A stretch of DNA of 64,000 bases, from NCBI GenBank assembly GCA_944322325.1, contig CALUOQ010000002.1:1-64000 (forward strand), given 5' to 3'. Under the pieces are notes generated by a model. The model ran no database searches and was not told the DNA's origin. It was given only the letters and a program-made list of their open reading frames with translations. The stretch is from an uncultured Alloprevotella sp. Lineage in GTDB: Bacteria; Bacteroidota; Bacteroidia; Bacteroidales; Bacteroidaceae. The translations under genes and the position numbers were made by a program. The stretch's first letter is position 1. Each line of letters opens with the position of its first letter. Of this stretch, positions 46,581 through 54,047 are shown piece after piece.

Positions 46581-47699
46581 CTAATAGTTTGTAGTCGAAA
46601 TAAACTTCTTGATTTCTTCCTCACTTGGCAGTTCTATCATGTACTTCTGCACAAAGATGTTCGGGTCTAATCCGGCGGTAGCATACTTTACCAACGTGTC
46701 GCCCTTCTCGGTGCAAAGCAGGATGCCGACAGGCGGATTATCGTCGGGCTGCATCACTTCCGCCTTGAAGTAGTTAAGATATAGGTTCAGTTGCGAAGCG
46801 TACTCGTGGCGGAACTTGTCTATCTTCAATTCCACGATGACATGGCATTTCAAAATGCGGTGGTAAAACACGAGGTCGGCAAAGAAATAATCCCCGTCTA
46901 TCAGGATTCTCTTTTGGCGTGCTTCGAAGCAGAACCCATGCCCCATTTCCAACAGAAAGTGCTGCAGGTTGTCCAGAATGGATTGCTCCAAGTCGTTTTC
47001 CGTTACCAAAGCACGGTCGTTCAATCCCAAGAACTCCAACGTAACGGGCGTGTTAATAATGTCTTTGGGCTGCAGCGGCATGGCTTGCCGCTGCACCAAA
47101 GCAGATAAGGCTTCTTTGTTTTTCGACAATCCGCTGCGCTCGTAATAGAGGGAATTGATTTGCCGCTCCAATTCTCTTGCTGACCAACAACCCCTTATTG
47201 CTTCCATTTCATAGAAAGCACGTTTGACCGGATTTTCTATTTTAGAAATAAACTTTAAATGAGAATACGGTAATCTTTCAAATAATCTATCAGCTTGTGT
47301 ATTCCATTCACTTGGTTGATTATTAACGGATTGTAATTCGGCACTCACCGTGTGCCGAATTGGGTCTGTGAATTCGGCGGACAGTGTGTGCCGAATTTCG
47401 CTTCCTGCCAATATGTATTGTGCGATAGGCTCTTTCAGTTGCGGATAAACGAGGTACAACCGCCGGAACTCACGAAACCTGCGCTCGTTCAGTCCTTTGA
47501 CATTCAACCGCTGTTCCAGTTTCTTCAACAGTTGCTCGCCGTATGCGGCACGGTCTTCACCGTTTTGCTCAAACTCCACGATATAGCAGCCCATGAGCCA
47601 ATTGCGGGCAGTCAGGGCGAGGTTTACAGCGTGTGCGGCTTGCGCCTGCAACGTGCTTTGTATCGTGCTGATATGTTTTACTAATGCTTCAAAGTCCAT
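46581..47699 (-). CDS. YhcG/DUF1016-type PDDEXK nuclease
   Basis: The 372-residue protein has the DUF1016_N domain ('VNLALTARNWLMGCYIVEFEQ') and a C-terminal PDDEXK nuclease core: 'GHGFCFEARQKRILIDGDYF', 'ADLVFYHRILKCHVIVELKI' with the E-x-K triad part, and 'GILLCTEKGDTLVKYA'. The family is frequent on mobile elements and near restriction or retron loci; the target is not known. A promoter box (TACCTTTG) lies 6 bp before the ATG, so the message is almost leaderless. It sits next to the integrase gene. Confidence 0.9.
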   Translation of the reverse strand: MDFEALVKHISTIQSTLQAQAAHAVNLALTARNWLMGCYIVEFEQNGEDRAAYGEQLLKKLEQRLNVKGLNERRFREFRRLYLVYPQLKEPIAQYILAGSEIRHTLSAEFTDPIRHTVSAELQSVNNQPSEWNTQADRLFERLPYSHLKFISKIENPVKRAFYEMEAIRGCWSARELERQINSLYYERSGLSKNKEALSALVQRQAMPLQPKDIINTPVTLEFLGLNDRALVTENDLEQSILDNLQHFLLEMGHGFCFEARQKRILIDGDYFFADLVFYHRILKCHVIVELKIDKFRHEYASQLNLYLNYFKAEVMQPDDNPPVGILLCTEKGDTLVKYATAGLDPNIFVQKYMIELPSEEEIKKFISTTNY

Positions 47700-47704
47700 A
47701 GTTG

Positions 47705-47712
47705 CAAAGGTA
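47705..47712 (-). promoter_or_regulatory. -7 box close to the YhcG-type start codon
   Basis: The minus strand reads TACCTTTG, ending 6 bp before the ATG at 47699. If used, the transcript starts at or next to the start codon. Confidence 0.5.
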
Positions 47713-47724
47713 AGTCTTTTATGG

Positions 47725-48954
47725 TTAAAACTTTAATTCCGGCAGGCTGTTTATCGCTTCCTCTTTCAATTTATCCACCGCACGGGTGTATTTCTCCGTA
47801 TGTTTCAGTCCGCTATGCCCGAGCAGGCTGGCAACCGTCTTGATGTTCGCCCCATTGTTGAGGATATTCACGGCGAATGAGTGACGGGCGCAATGCCAGC
47901 TTATGTGCTTATCTATCCCGGCTCTTTTCACCCAACGCTTGACGGATTTGCAGCAACTTTCATACGAAGGCAGGTTGAAGATGAGAGCGTCTTTGTTACC
48001 GTCTGCCGGCGGTTCTCCCACAAGCGAAAGAAGCCCGTCATTGAGCGGAATAACCACACCGCTACTGGCGGAATGACCTTTGGTCTTGTTCTGCTCAAAT
48101 TTTAGCAGCTTGTTAGCGTAGTCGATATTCTTATAGGTAAGGTCTTTCACATCACAGAAGCGCAAGCCACAATACAGGCAAAAGATAAACGCACGCCTTA
48201 CGTTGGGGTTCTCGTTGTCATAATGGCACGCAATCAACCGCTGGATTTCTTCCGGCGAAAGCACGTCCTTGCGTAGTATCTGGCTATCCGCCTTGCAGGT
48301 AACGCCTTTGCAGGGGTCTTTCAGCATCACATCGTGGTCAATCGCATAGTGGATAACCTTCTTGAAACGCTGGAAGATGCTTTTAGCCCCTTCGCCCACG
48401 CTCCGGGATTGCAGATAAGCTACGAACTGTTCCATCATGTCCTTCGTGATAAGTTCCGGCTTGATGCCGAACTCGTGCATCGGGTAATGCTCCTTCAAAA
48501 AGTCCTTGAAACGGCTTAGGGCGATTTGCACCATCCGAATGTCTTTCTTGGTATAGTCATTGATATAGGCTTGAAAATAATCCAAGAAATTCACGTTCCG
48601 GTCTTTTTTCAGGCGATAGCCCAACATACTTTCCTTAAACTCCTGTTCACGTTCGGCACGTATTTTTACAGCAAGCTCCAGTGTTTCCTTGTTCTGCTGG
48701 CGTTCCGCAGGGGTACGTGGCTTCTCTATCAGATACAGGCTGAGGTTCTCTTTTCGCCTGTGATGCTTGATAGCGAACTTCGGCTTTCCCCGCATCTTAC
48801 CGCTTTCATAATACACCTGATTACCGTTTTCATCCAATACAGGCTTTTCCTCTCTACCCAAATAATACTCCAGATACAAACTAATTCTGCCGTCCGACAG
48901 CCTGTTTTGCTCCAATTTAGGGTTTTCTTTCGTTTTATTTTCTAACTTTGCCAT
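47725..48954 (-). CDS. Tyrosine integrase of the tRNA-Leu element
   Basis: The 409-residue integrase has an N-terminal arm-binding region, a SAM-like core-binding domain ('FLDYFQAYINDYTKKDIRMV') and a catalytic domain. The catalytic residues are Arg in 'YCGLRFCDVKDL', His-x-x-Arg in 'HCARHSFAVNIL', His in 'SLLGHSGLKHTEKYTR' and the nucleophile Tyr in 'EKYTRAVD'. It is similar in layout to the Bacteroides conjugative-element integrases. The gene lies at the right end, about 250 bp from the right attachment site, as usual. It should insert and excise the element at the 3' end of tRNA-Leu. Confidence 0.95.
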   Translation of the reverse strand: MAKLENKTKENPKLEQNRLSDGRISLYLEYYLGREEKPVLDENGNQVYYESGKMRGKPKFAIKHHRRKENLSLYLIEKPRTPAERQQNKETLELAVKIRAEREQEFKESMLGYRLKKDRNVNFLDYFQAYINDYTKKDIRMVQIALSRFKDFLKEHYPMHEFGIKPELITKDMMEQFVAYLQSRSVGEGAKSIFQRFKKVIHYAIDHDVMLKDPCKGVTCKADSQILRKDVLSPEEIQRLIACHYDNENPNVRRAFIFCLYCGLRFCDVKDLTYKNIDYANKLLKFEQNKTKGHSASSGVVIPLNDGLLSLVGEPPADGNKDALIFNLPSYESCCKSVKRWVKRAGIDKHISWHCARHSFAVNILNNGANIKTVASLLGHSGLKHTEKYTRAVDKLKEEAINSLPELKF

Positions 48955-49037
48955 TGTTTAGAGGTTTTATCCCGATTTAGGTACCATAACCGGGTGATTA
49001 CGCTAAATAATTGATTTTCTTTTGTTTTCCGATATTG

Positions 49038-49045
49038 CAAAGGTA
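49038..49045 (-). promoter_or_regulatory. -7 box for the integrase
   Basis: The minus strand reads TACCTTTG, 83 bp ahead of the integrase start. It lies just downstream of the stop codon of the serine recombinase. Confidence 0.5.
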
Positions 49046-49072
49046 CAAAAGAAAATGGAATTTCAAAGTGTA

Positions 49073-50767
49073 CTAAAAGTGTACTGAATAACAGAAAATG
49101 GGCAAAATATGGCAAAAATGGAGAATATAAGAAATTTGCAAGTTATTGATAATAAGGAAGATAAATTCTTTTATTTTCCCATGATTTCTATGCCTTGTAC
49201 CGGCTCTGGGTACTGAGTTGGAGAAAGAAGAAAATCTTTCTCCTTTTTCTTTTTTATCCCCTCGCAACTCGTTGGTTTGCTGAAAGATAAGGTCAAGCAC
49301 TTTGTTGTAAGAGTTGGTTCGATATTTTTCTCCGTCAAATTCGATTTTATCCTCAAAGATCGAACCTATGAGTTTGATTTTAGTCTCCAAAGGCGCATCA
49401 CGGATATACTTATCTATGTTGTTTATCAACAAGATAGCATAGTCTAACTTTGGTTCGATATTCCCCCGTTTGGTTAGTTCGAGTGCAGAAATGCGTGCTT
49501 GAAGCTCTGACACCTCTTTTTCGTACCGTTCCAAGATGCGATTATATCTATCAGAGTGATTTTTATCCATAATTAACAGGTCTTCCACCTCTTCAATCTG
49601 AGATTGCTTTGCAGCGACCTCCTTTTTCAACTTGTCTATCTCTGCCTGAATTTCACGCTTACTATCTCCGTGCAAATCTTTCAGCACTTCTTCATACAAA
49701 TTCAGCACCTCTTCTTTGGGTTTCAATGCTCCCACATATTGGGCAAAGCCCTCATTGACTTCTTCTGCACGTTTACGGATATGCTTGGCATCGTGGCAAC
49801 AATTATAATAGGTGTACTGCCCTCCATTGCCTCTGCTTGTAGCACCCGTTAGGGCATGACCACAGACGGGGCAAACGAGAAATTTCCGCAAGAATAAATC
49901 GGGATTGGTAGGCTTGCCCAATTTGGGTTTCCCTTTCTTCTTTCCGTCAAGCAATTCTTGCATTTGTTGGAAGGTGGCTTCACTTATCAACGGCTCATGC
50001 AGTCCATCTACTAAATGAGATGGCGCACCGTTATATTCGGGCACTCTAATCTTTCCCATATAAAAAGGGTTTCTGAGCATACCCATAAATGTGCTTTCTG
50101 CAATTTGAGGGCAATACCTTCTTCTTGCATAGTCGGCACTGATAGTACCTTTGGCAAATTCTTCAAATGCTTTCCGTATGGATTTGGCTTCTTCACTGAA
50201 CTCAACATACTTTTCTATTACCATACCGTTAGCATCCACACGGTGCTTGTTCTTATATCCTCGTGGAGCTTTGTTATAGCATTTGCCTTGAGACGCTGTT
50301 CCATAGATACCGTCTTTGGTAGCTTTTGAGCGGCTAAGGTTGTCGCCTTGGGCCTGACCTATATATATGCCTAACAATGTCGGCCAATTGGAATTGTTGA
50401 AATCTATCAGTTCCTCAATGGCATTAGGCTCTACATCCATAGAACGTAAGTCTTGCACAACATTGGCCGCTTGTGGTAAATCTCGTGAAAAGCGATTCCA
50501 ACGCAAGAAAAGCAATTTATCCACATCTTTCTTGTGGCTCTTTATATACTTTAATATGGATTGCATTACAGGACGTTTCTTAAACGTCTTTGCGCTCTCA
50601 TCTTCTTTGAAGTTCGGAAGTTCTATAATATTGTAACCCATTCGTTTGCAATACTCTCTCAATCTTTCTTCCTGTACTTCTACACTTGTACCTTTTCTCT
50701 GTTCGTCCGTACTTACACGGCAATAAATGATAACATTTGTCTGATTAGTATTTTCTTTTGTCTTCAT
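49073..50767 (-). CDS. Large serine recombinase with a chimeric C-terminus
   Basis: The 564-residue protein has the resolvase catalytic domain ('VIIYCRVSTDEQRKGTSVEV', nucleophile Ser in 'RVSTDEQ', and 'FLRWNRFSRDLPQ'). Then come a Recombinase domain ('AFEEFAKGTISADYARRR'), a zinc ribbon ('FLVCPVCGHALTG' with 'YYNCCHD') and a long coiled coil (about 375-440). Large serine recombinases insert or excise elements with short att sites and no host accessory factors. The last 42 residues are encoded inside the neighbouring tRNA-Leu element (49073-49199) because that element was inserted at the att sequence within or behind this gene's 3' end. Whether the tail matters is unknown. Confidence 0.9.
   Translation of the reverse strand: MKTKENTNQTNVIIYCRVSTDEQRKGTSVEVQEERLREYCKRMGYNIIELPNFKEDESAKTFKKRPVMQSILKYIKSHKKDVDKLLFLRWNRFSRDLPQAANVVQDLRSMDVEPNAIEELIDFNNSNWPTLLGIYIGQAQGDNLSRSKATKDGIYGTASQGKCYNKAPRGYKNKHRVDANGMVIEKYVEFSEEAKSIRKAFEEFAKGTISADYARRRYCPQIAESTFMGMLRNPFYMGKIRVPEYNGAPSHLVDGLHEPLISEATFQQMQELLDGKKKGKPKLGKPTNPDLFLRKFLVCPVCGHALTGATSRGNGGQYTYYNCCHDAKHIRKRAEEVNEGFAQYVGALKPKEEVLNLYEEVLKDLHGDSKREIQAEIDKLKKEVAAKQSQIEEVEDLLIMDKNHSDRYNRILERYEKEVSELQARISALELTKRGNIEPKLDYAILLINNIDKYIRDAPLETKIKLIGSIFEDKIEFDGEKYRTNSYNKVLDLIFQQTNELRGDKKEKGERFSSFSNSVPRAGTRHRNHGKIKEFIFLIINNLQISYILHFCHILPIFCYSVHF
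49200..49214 (+). repeat. Right attachment site of the tRNA-Leu element
   Basis: CCGGCTCTGGGTACT is an exact copy of 36560-36574. It marks the end of the integrase-bearing element and the start of a more AT-rich island. Confidence 0.85.
49220..49252 (+). terminator. Displaced terminator of tRNA-Leu
   Basis: GGAGAAAGA (49220-49228) pairs with TCTTTCTCC (49235-49243), followed by TTTTTCTTTTTT. It lies right behind the att core, where the terminator of tRNA-Leu would be if the 12.6-kb element were removed. Confidence 0.7.
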
Positions 50768-50771
50768 AAAA

Positions 50772-50921
50772 TCAATTATTTAAGTTCACCAATTCGTTTT
50801 CACTCTCTATTTGAAGTTGTGCCAACAAGTACAGATATTCCCGTATCTGCTTTACTTCTTCATTGCTATATTTCTTCTTTCCATTGTTCAACATTTTTGT
50901 GCATGTTTCCAAAGTCAACAT
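50772..50921 (-). CDS. Small protein before the serine recombinase, 49 residues
   Basis: The frame begins MLTLETCTKMLNNGKKKYSN and ends at TGA 50772-50774, 4 bp before the start of the large serine recombinase. The product is charged and helical, without a signal or membrane segment. The close coupling to the recombinase suggests a real gene, perhaps a regulator or directionality factor. I know no family for it. Confidence 0.5.
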   Translation of the reverse strand: MLTLETCTKMLNNGKKKYSNEEVKQIREYLYLLAQLQIESENELVNLNN

Positions 50922-51043
50922 AGCTGTTATACATAAGGTGTGCATCGCTGCACTTATTTGTTTTTTGCCTCCCTACCATAGCAGCACTATAGTAGGGACT
51001 TCTGTTCGGCGGGATAAGCGTAAAACCCATTTTACTCAAATTT

Positions 51044-51454
51044 CTATGCTCTTAGTCTTTTCTTTCGTTTAGTTACTGATTCTCTTTCCGTCAATTTAAG
51101 GATGGATGATAATTCAATATCCCAATATGTTATGTATTTCCCCATTCTGACATCATAAACAGCAATACCTCTTCTATCTAAGGCTGTCAAGAAATCCATA
51201 ATCCTTGAGAGCCAACGACTGATTCTAGCCCAATTAGATATAATGATAGTATTTACTTCGGGATTTGACTCTAAAGTTCTCATCAAATCTTTCAGGGATT
51301 GTTCAAAATCATCATACTGGAATTTGAACACATCTTTTACATTGCAACCTTCTTCTTTAGCATATTGCTTACACATACTAAGGTTCTCGTACCTTTTCGG
51401 ATTCTTTTGAGATTCCGAAATACAAATTACTGAATTAACAATTTTACTATTCAT
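51044..51454 (-). CDS. Resolvase-like protein with a degenerate active site
   Basis: The 136-residue protein follows the serine resolvase catalytic fold. 'IIISNWARISRWLSRIMDFL' matches the family stretch 'L-S-R-L-G-R' with both arginines kept, and 'RRGIAVYDVRMGKYIT' follows. At the N-terminus the usual 'Y-x-R-V-S' is replaced by 'ICISESQKN', so the first active-site arginine is missing and the serine is shifted. No C-terminal HTH is present. It may be an inactive accessory or regulator, or a decayed gene. About 220 bp of AT-rich sequence without a gene separates it from the next resolvase. Confidence 0.65.
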   Translation of the reverse strand: MNSKIVNSVICISESQKNPKRYENLSMCKQYAKEEGCNVKDVFKFQYDDFEQSLKDLMRTLESNPEVNTIIISNWARISRWLSRIMDFLTALDRRGIAVYDVRMGKYITYWDIELSSILKLTERESVTKRKKRLRA

Positions 51455-51676
51455 ATTTATTTATTTTAAAAAAACTTGTTTATTAAACACAGTGCAAATA
51501 TACTACCATTTATCAATGAATCCAAAAGTGTTAAAATAACGTCATTTCACACACAAAACGCTGTATTTTAAGTAAATAGCTGATACTCAGCAATACTAAT
51601 ATCCTATATGAAATGTTTATGCTAATACAAGTGAAAAAATTGGCAAATGTTAAATTATTTAACTATATTAAAGATA

Positions 51677-52300
51677 TTATTTAACAAATATTATAGATAG
51701 CTTTCGCAAAGTGTTAATGCTCGTATGGGTGATTTTTGAGACATTTCGCAAAGAATATCTTTTTTTCAGCAGCCGAATTTCTTCTGCATACTCTTCTTTC
51801 ATTTTTTCCTCAGACTTTCGATAACCCTGTTTTCTTCCGACAAGCCCACCATTAGCACGGAAATTCTGATACCCACTATCCATACGTTCTTTAATGGTTT
51901 TTCTTTCCATTCTTGCCACTTCCGCTAGGATTGTGATAAGGAATTGGCTCATTGGATTTACTTTTCCGTCTTCCGTTAATGTTTCTATGTGGTAATTTTC
52001 GATGTATAGGCTTATACCTTTGAGATTAAACATTTCTATCACTTCTAACACCTGCAATGTATCACGTCCAAGTCTGGACAACTCAGTTACCACAACTTTA
52101 TCTATATTGTTAGCCTCCACATATTCAACCATTCGCAATAATTCAGTACGTTCACTGTTTTTCTTTGCACCTGATACTTTTTCAGCAAAAGATGCGGCAA
52201 TCTCCCATCCATTACGTTTGGCCAATCCCGTAAGTTCATTGATTTGTCTGTCGTAATCCTGTATATTGGTTGATACTCTTGCGAACAATACTACTTTCAT
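51677..52300 (-). CDS. Serine resolvase/invertase
   Basis: The 207-residue enzyme has an intact catalytic domain: 'VVLFARVSTNIQDYDRQINE' (nucleophile Ser), 'VVTELSRLGRDTLQVLEVIE', and the E-helix 'LITILAEVARMERKTIKERM'. A basic linker ('NGGLVGRKQGYRKSEEKMKE') and a C-terminal HTH-like end ('YSLRNVSKITHTSINTLRKL') follow. It could resolve co-integrates or dimers or invert a segment. It is divergent from the XRE gene at 52455, with facing promoter boxes in the 154-bp gap. Confidence 0.9.
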   Translation of the reverse strand: MKVVLFARVSTNIQDYDRQINELTGLAKRNGWEIAASFAEKVSGAKKNSERTELLRMVEYVEANNIDKVVVTELSRLGRDTLQVLEVIEMFNLKGISLYIENYHIETLTEDGKVNPMSQFLITILAEVARMERKTIKERMDSGYQNFRANGGLVGRKQGYRKSEEKMKEEYAEEIRLLKKRYSLRNVSKITHTSINTLRKLSIIFVK

Positions 52301-52335
52301 ACCTGAATTGATTTATGTGTTATTTATTGTGCTGC

Positions 52336-52343
52336 AAAGTTAA
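52336..52343 (-). promoter_or_regulatory. -7 box for the resolvase
   Basis: The minus strand reads TAACTTTG, 35 bp before the start at 52300. Confidence 0.5.
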
Positions 52344-52426
52344 CGCTAATATCATATTTAGCCAAAAATAAACGGCCAACTAAAGTTAATTGCCCATTAT
52401 TTGATTGATATTTTATGTCAATTTAG

Positions 52427-52434
52427 TACCTTTG
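52427..52434 (+). promoter_or_regulatory. -7 box for the XRE/methyltransferase-like operon
   Basis: TACCTTTG lies 20 bp before the ATG at 52455, with TTTG near 52400 as a candidate -33 box. Confidence 0.55.
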
Positions 52435-52454
52435 CAAACAAAAGTATATGGAGT

Positions 52455-52766
52455 ATGGAATACAACCTGAGTAGCAGAGTGAAAGAATTATGCCGTCAAA
52501 GAGGTATTCAGCTAAAGGATTTAGCTCAAAAGATGGGTATAGCCCCTGAAAGCCTTAGTCGGGCTATCAATGGCAATCCTCAACTATCTACAATTAAAAG
52601 TATTGCTGAAAATTTGAAAATTCCCATTTCTGAATTATTTGCCGTCAAAGAGCAAATTCCATTGAATGCGATTATTGTGTGCAGGGATAAGACCTATTCT
52701 GCTCAAACTTTATACGAATTGAAACTGCTTGTGAATGAGATAGAACGTGAATATGCCAATCTTTGA
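52455..52766 (+). CDS. XRE-family transcriptional regulator
   Basis: The 103-residue protein has a Cro/CI-type HTH at residues 7-60: 'RVKELCRQRGIQLKDLAQKM' followed by 'GIAPESLSRAINGNPQLSTI' and 'IAENLKIPISELF'. The short C-terminal part contains 'IIVCRDKTYSAQTLYELKLL'. It most likely controls its own divergent promoter region and the resolvase opposite. Its stop codon overlaps the upstream end of the following gene, so both are in one operon. Confidence 0.88.
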   Translation: MEYNLSSRVKELCRQRGIQLKDLAQKMGIAPESLSRAINGNPQLSTIKSIAENLKIPISELFAVKEQIPLNAIIVCRDKTYSAQTLYELKLLVNEIEREYANL

Positions 52767-52777
52767 TAAGTGCGTTT

Positions 52778-53692
52778 ATGGATAAAGTAAAACTGAAATA
52801 TGACCCTAATCTATCAATAAAGGAGAATGCTGCAATGTGTGGCGTTTCTGAATCCGCAGTTAGGAAGTATATCAGGACAAATGGAATTGACCGTAACTAT
52901 GACAACAAAGTAGTTAAAAAGAGAACCATACTTGCTTTAAGGAAAGAGAATCCTACCATATCATTGGCTGAAATGTCCCGTAGGTTGGGCTATTCAACCA
53001 ATACCATAAAGAAATACCTTAGCTTGGATGAGAATCAATCAGATATTGACACTTCCAAGGTGTCAACTTTTGATATTACTAAACCTTCTGTAGTTATAAA
53101 GACTGTAAGTGAAAACCAAGATGAGATATTACACAATATCCTAAGATTGTATGTCAAGAAAAGCACTTTTGATTGCGATTTTACATATTCTGTCGGAAAC
53201 TTTTATATTAGCCTGAATAAGCCACTATTTAAATTTGACATAAATCCCCAATTAGAAGATGTCCGCCCATTAGATGAAGCACATGACATATCACCAAACT
53301 CATTACATTCTGTTGTCGTTGATTTACCATTTATCGTAAATGTAAACAACAATGGAAAATTCAAATCCAAGATAGCTAAAAGATTTGACTATTTCAAGAG
53401 CGAAAAAGAACTGTATGAGGCCAATAATCGTATGATTGAGTTAGCTTACAGTAAACTGAAAATCGGCGGTTTCCTCATTATGAAGACTATGGATGTGTGT
53501 GGCCCTTCAAAGCAATTATGGATTAACAATTACGTGCAGAACAAAGCTGCCGAATGTGGATTCATACTTGAGGATATCTTTATCTTGGTCTCGCAAACCA
53601 AATACTTGTTTACAAGTGGGTTAAGGCAAAGACACGCCCGTAAGTACCACTCATACTTCTTTGTATTCCGTAAGGGGAAAAAGCATAAATAG
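52778..53692 (+). CDS. Tandem-HTH protein with a methyltransferase-like C-terminal domain
   Basis: The 304-residue protein begins with two HTH segments (about 10-40 'NLSIKENAAMCGVSESAVRK' and 52-80 'ISLAEMSRRLGYSTNTIKKY'). The rest looks like a Rossmann-type methyltransferase: 'LHSVVVDLPFIVN' replaces the DPPY/F catalytic motif with DLPF, and 'AYSKLKIGGFLIMKTMDV', 'AAECGFILEDIFIL' and 'RHARKYHSYFFVFRK' follow in the order seen in phage and element methyltransferase-like proteins. The glycine-rich SAM motif is not obvious. It could modify DNA or act only as a regulator. The ATG at 52778 is preferred over an in-frame TTG at 52763. Confidence 0.6.
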   Translation: MDKVKLKYDPNLSIKENAAMCGVSESAVRKYIRTNGIDRNYDNKVVKKRTILALRKENPTISLAEMSRRLGYSTNTIKKYLSLDENQSDIDTSKVSTFDITKPSVVIKTVSENQDEILHNILRLYVKKSTFDCDFTYSVGNFYISLNKPLFKFDINPQLEDVRPLDEAHDISPNSLHSVVVDLPFIVNVNNNGKFKSKIAKRFDYFKSEKELYEANNRMIELAYSKLKIGGFLIMKTMDVCGPSKQLWINNYVQNKAAECGFILEDIFILVSQTKYLFTSGLRQRHARKYHSYFFVFRKGKKHK

Positions 53693-53695
53693 TGA

Positions 53696-53724
53696 GCCAC
53701 TTCCAACTTTGATATGGAAGTGGC
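53696..53724. terminator. Hairpin between convergent genes
   Basis: GCCACTTCCA pairs exactly with TGGAAGTGGC around a 9-base loop. It separates the plus-strand methyltransferase-like gene from the minus-strand operon. Confidence 0.75.
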
Positions 53725-53757
53725 AGAAAAATACGATATAGCTCAGGTCTCTCTTTT

Positions 53758-53976
53758 TTAACTATTCTTGGGCTTGCCTCCATTAAATCGCCAAATGGTA
53801 ACAATAATTGCCAAGGCAAAAGCTATCCAAGAGAATAGAGAAATAGCTGCATCTTGAAGCCATTCTTTCAGTGTCACGTTGGATAGCCGTTTGTTGTGGT
53901 CAAACTGATACTCAAACCAAACAAGATGCAAGGCTGCCGCAACTACACCAAGCAAATAAATTCCTAATATACTCAT
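53758..53976 (-). CDS. Small two-helix membrane protein
   Basis: The 72-residue protein has two hydrophobic helices (ILGIYLLGVVAAALHLVWF and AAISLFSWIAFALAIIVTIW) around a short polar loop with charged residues. It is the last gene of the minus-strand operon that starts at 58296, 71 bp behind its neighbour. The size and topology could fit a pore-forming effector or a holin, but also any small membrane subunit; no family is recognised. Confidence 0.6.
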   Translation of the reverse strand: MSILGIYLLGVVAAALHLVWFEYQFDHNKRLSNVTLKEWLQDAAISLFSWIAFALAIIVTIWRFNGGKPKNS

Positions 53977-54047
53977 CTGATTTTGAATTATATGTTATAC
54001 AAGAAGTTGAATATATATCATTCGTGTAATGACGTTCTATTTCGTTT

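Larger units (their letters stand above)
36560..49214. mobile_element. Integrative mobilizable element in tRNA-Leu, 12.6 kb
   Basis: The element is bounded by the 15-bp direct repeat at 36560-36574 and 49200-49214. From left to right it has an unknown gene, an HTH excisionase-like gene, a RepA-like ATPase, a primase-like toprim gene, a MobC-like gene, a relaxase and a coiled-coil membrane protein. Then come minus-strand cargo genes and a tyrosine integrase at the right end. There are no tra/type IV secretion genes, so it should need a helper for transfer, as Bacteroides NBU-type elements do. Base composition is lower in GC than the chromosome to its left. Confidence 0.85.

Noticed and set aside
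49200..49214. A second tRNA-Leu at the right att site
   Set aside because: Only the last 15 bases are present; no acceptor 5' strand, D-arm or anticodon arm precedes them.
53758..53976. Holin call for the 72-residue membrane protein
   Set aside because: Two helices and small size alone do not show holin function and no lysis gene lies nearby.
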